Source: CAZWSC01 sp964636385
GTDB lineage: Bacteria; Eisenbacteria; RBG-16-71-46; CAIMUX01
Reading direction: 5' to 3'
NCBI GenBank assembly: GCA_964636385.1
Contig: CAZWSC010000026.1
Location: 1 to 6,600, forward strand
Length of the DNA stretch: 6,600 nt
A program made the position numbers and the translations under genes. Position 1 is the first letter of the stretch, and each line of letters begins with the position of its first letter. Positions 5,348 to 6,600 of the stretch are shown here, piece after piece. Below the pieces are notes generated by a model. It was given only the letters and a program-made list of their open reading frames with translations. It was not told the origin of the DNA and did not search any database.

Positions 5348-6600
5348 ATGGGACAGAGCAGGATCGAGAAGATCGCACAGAGACACGCTGTGGACCTGCC
5401 GGAAGGGCACGAGGTTCGTTCAGGTGACTTCATACGGGTCCGGCCGCTCCATCTGATGACCCACGACAACACCGGAGAGATCATCTCCAGGTTCCGGGCC
5501 ATCGGTGCGGAAAGCCTCTTCGATCCCCGCCGGGCGGTGATTGCGCTGGATCGGGACGTGCAGAACAGGACACCCGGGCATCTCGAGCTGTACGCCGGTA
5601 TCGAGACATTCGCGAGTGAGCAGGGCATCGCCTTCTTCGGCGCTGGATGCGGAACAGGGCATCAGCTGATGATGGAGGAGGGGTTCGTACTGCCCGGCAC
5701 CCTGGTCGCTGCCACCGATGCGCATGCGAACACCTACGGCGCCCTGGGGGCCCTCGGAACCACGCTCACAAGCACCGATGCCGCGGCCGTGTGGGCCACC
5801 GGGCAGACATCGTGGCAGGTGCCGGATGTGGCGCGCGTGACCCTCACCGGCAGGCTCCGGCAGGGCGTCAGCGGCAAGGACCTGATCCTGTCCCTGATCG
5901 GCCTGTTCAACCAGGGCGAGGCCCGCAACTGCGCCATCGAGTTCGAGGGAGGGGGCGTCGGATCGCTGTCGATGGATCAGCGGATGACTGTCGCCAACAT
6001 GACCGCGGAGTGGGGCGCCGTCGCCGGATCCTTTCCCGTCGACGGACTGACAAGGGCCTGGCTGCTCTACCGCGCGGCGGAGATGATGAGGCGCGGTGAC
6101 AGAACCCCGCGCCTCACGCTGGAGATGGTGGAGCAGTACTGCCTCGAAACCCCGACGGCCGGCCCCGATGCACACTACGCAAAGGAGTTCACCCTGGATC
6201 TTGCCAGCGTGACCCCTGTTGTGGCCGGACCAGATGGGCTGTGCACCGTCACCCCAGTCTCCGACATGGAGTCGAAGAGGATCGCCGTGCAGAAGGCATA
6301 TCTCCTCTCGTGTGCAAACGGGCGTCTCGAGGACTTCGCAGAAGCTGCCGCAGTCCTTCGCGGCCGCAGGGTCGCATCGGGTGTGAAACTTTACCTGGCT
6401 GCCGCATCCCGCTCGATCAGGGAGGAGGCAGAGCGACTCGGCTACTGGGACACGCTGCTTGAGGCGGGAGCGACAGAACTTCCCCCCGGATGCGGGCCCT
6501 GCAGCGGGTTCGGCGAGGGGCTCCTTGAGGCCGGTGAAGTGGGGATCTCCTCCACCAACGGCAACACCGGGGGCCTGATGGGATCTCCCGACTCCCTGGT
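5348..6600 (+). CDS. Aconitase-superfamily protein, fungal homoaconitase (LYS4)-like, 3'-truncated by window edge
   Basis: The frame stays open to the window end, giving 417 codons of the N-terminal Fe-S domains. Family members are hydro-lyases with a 4Fe-4S cluster; homoaconitase acts in alpha-aminoadipate lysine synthesis. The best match I can recall is fungal LYS4: MTHDN (37-41), GHQ (104-106), VLPGT then TDAHANTYG (123-131), TDAAAVWATGQT, QGVSGKD, ANMTAEWGA (217-224), DAHYAK, CGPC (382-385) and LLEAGEVGIS. The three cluster Cys are Cys322 (in LLSCANGR), Cys382 and Cys385. Aconitase residues that appear retained are D100 (D68 here), H147 (H105), D165 (D124), H167 (H126) and E262 (E221). 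Four appear replaced: H101 by Arg69, S166 by Ala125, and R447/R452 by Gly405 and Leu410. The usual SCTNSR reads SCANGR. Superfamily membership is certain; conventional homoaconitase, aconitase or LeuC activity is doubtful. Whether the swivel domain is fused downstream cannot be seen. Confidence 0.88.
   Translation, partial: MGQSRIEKIAQRHAVDLPEGHEVRSGDFIRVRPLHLMTHDNTGEIISRFRAIGAESLFDPRRAVIALDRDVQNRTPGHLELYAGIETFASEQGIAFFGAGCGTGHQLMMEEGFVLPGTLVAATDAHANTYGALGALGTTLTSTDAAAVWATGQTSWQVPDVARVTLTGRLRQGVSGKDLILSLIGLFNQGEARNCAIEFEGGGVGSLSMDQRMTVANMTAEWGAVAGSFPVDGLTRAWLLYRAAEMMRRGDRTPRLTLEMVEQYCLETPTAGPDAHYAKEFTLDLASVTPVVAGPDGLCTVTPVSDMESKRIAVQKAYLLSCANGRLEDFAEAAAVLRGRRVASGVKLYLAAASRSIREEAERLGYWDTLLEAGATELPPGCGPCSGFGEGLLEAGEVGISSTNGNTGGLMGSPDSL

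Noticed and set aside
5420..6175. Open frame on the - strand (251 codons) opposite the aconitase-like gene
   Set aside because: The + strand frame carries aconitase motifs throughout. The antisense frame shows none.

Overview
The window is G+C-rich (about two thirds by eye), densely coding bacterial DNA with four protein genes, all on the + strand. The first and last genes run off the window ends. I see no rRNA, tRNA, CRISPR array, insertion sequence or phage gene. The organism cannot be named from 6.6 kb. A DUF3810 metallopeptidase, a Gram-negative-style signal peptide and a Bacteroidota-like transglutaminase architecture at high G+C would fit an uncultured lineage near the FCB (Fibrobacterota-Chlorobiota-Bacteroidota) group, but this is a guess.

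Layout: (1) positions 2-778, 3' part of a DUF3810-type zinc metallopeptidase (HEMAH motif). (2) 786-2168, a MurC/Mpl-like Mur ligase starting 7 nt after gene 1, so the two are almost certainly co-transcribed. (3) 2221-5265, a 1014-residue exported protein: signal peptide, transglutaminase-like domain with Cys/His in place, beta-rich domain, acidic linker, a second transglutaminase-like unit without the catalytic Cys and His, and a C-terminal thioredoxin-like domain without CxxC. (4) 5348-6600, the first 417 codons of an aconitase-superfamily protein most like fungal (LYS4-type) homoaconitase.

Genes 1-3 plausibly concern the cell envelope: a membrane-type peptidase, a peptidoglycan-precursor-type ligase and an exported transglutaminase-fold protein. 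Gene 4 looks like central or amino-acid metabolism and has no obvious link to them. No convincing terminator or promoter separates any of the genes, so a single transcription unit is possible.

The most unusual observation is in gene 4. It keeps the three Fe-S cluster cysteines and aligns along its length with fungal homoaconitase, but at least four positions that are catalytic or substrate-binding in aconitase are replaced (His to Arg, Ser to Ala, and both Arg of the usual NRNF.GR motif). This suggests an altered substrate or reaction, or a non-catalytic Fe-S protein. The second point of interest is the internal duplication in gene 3, with one copy apparently intact and one apparently catalytically dead.
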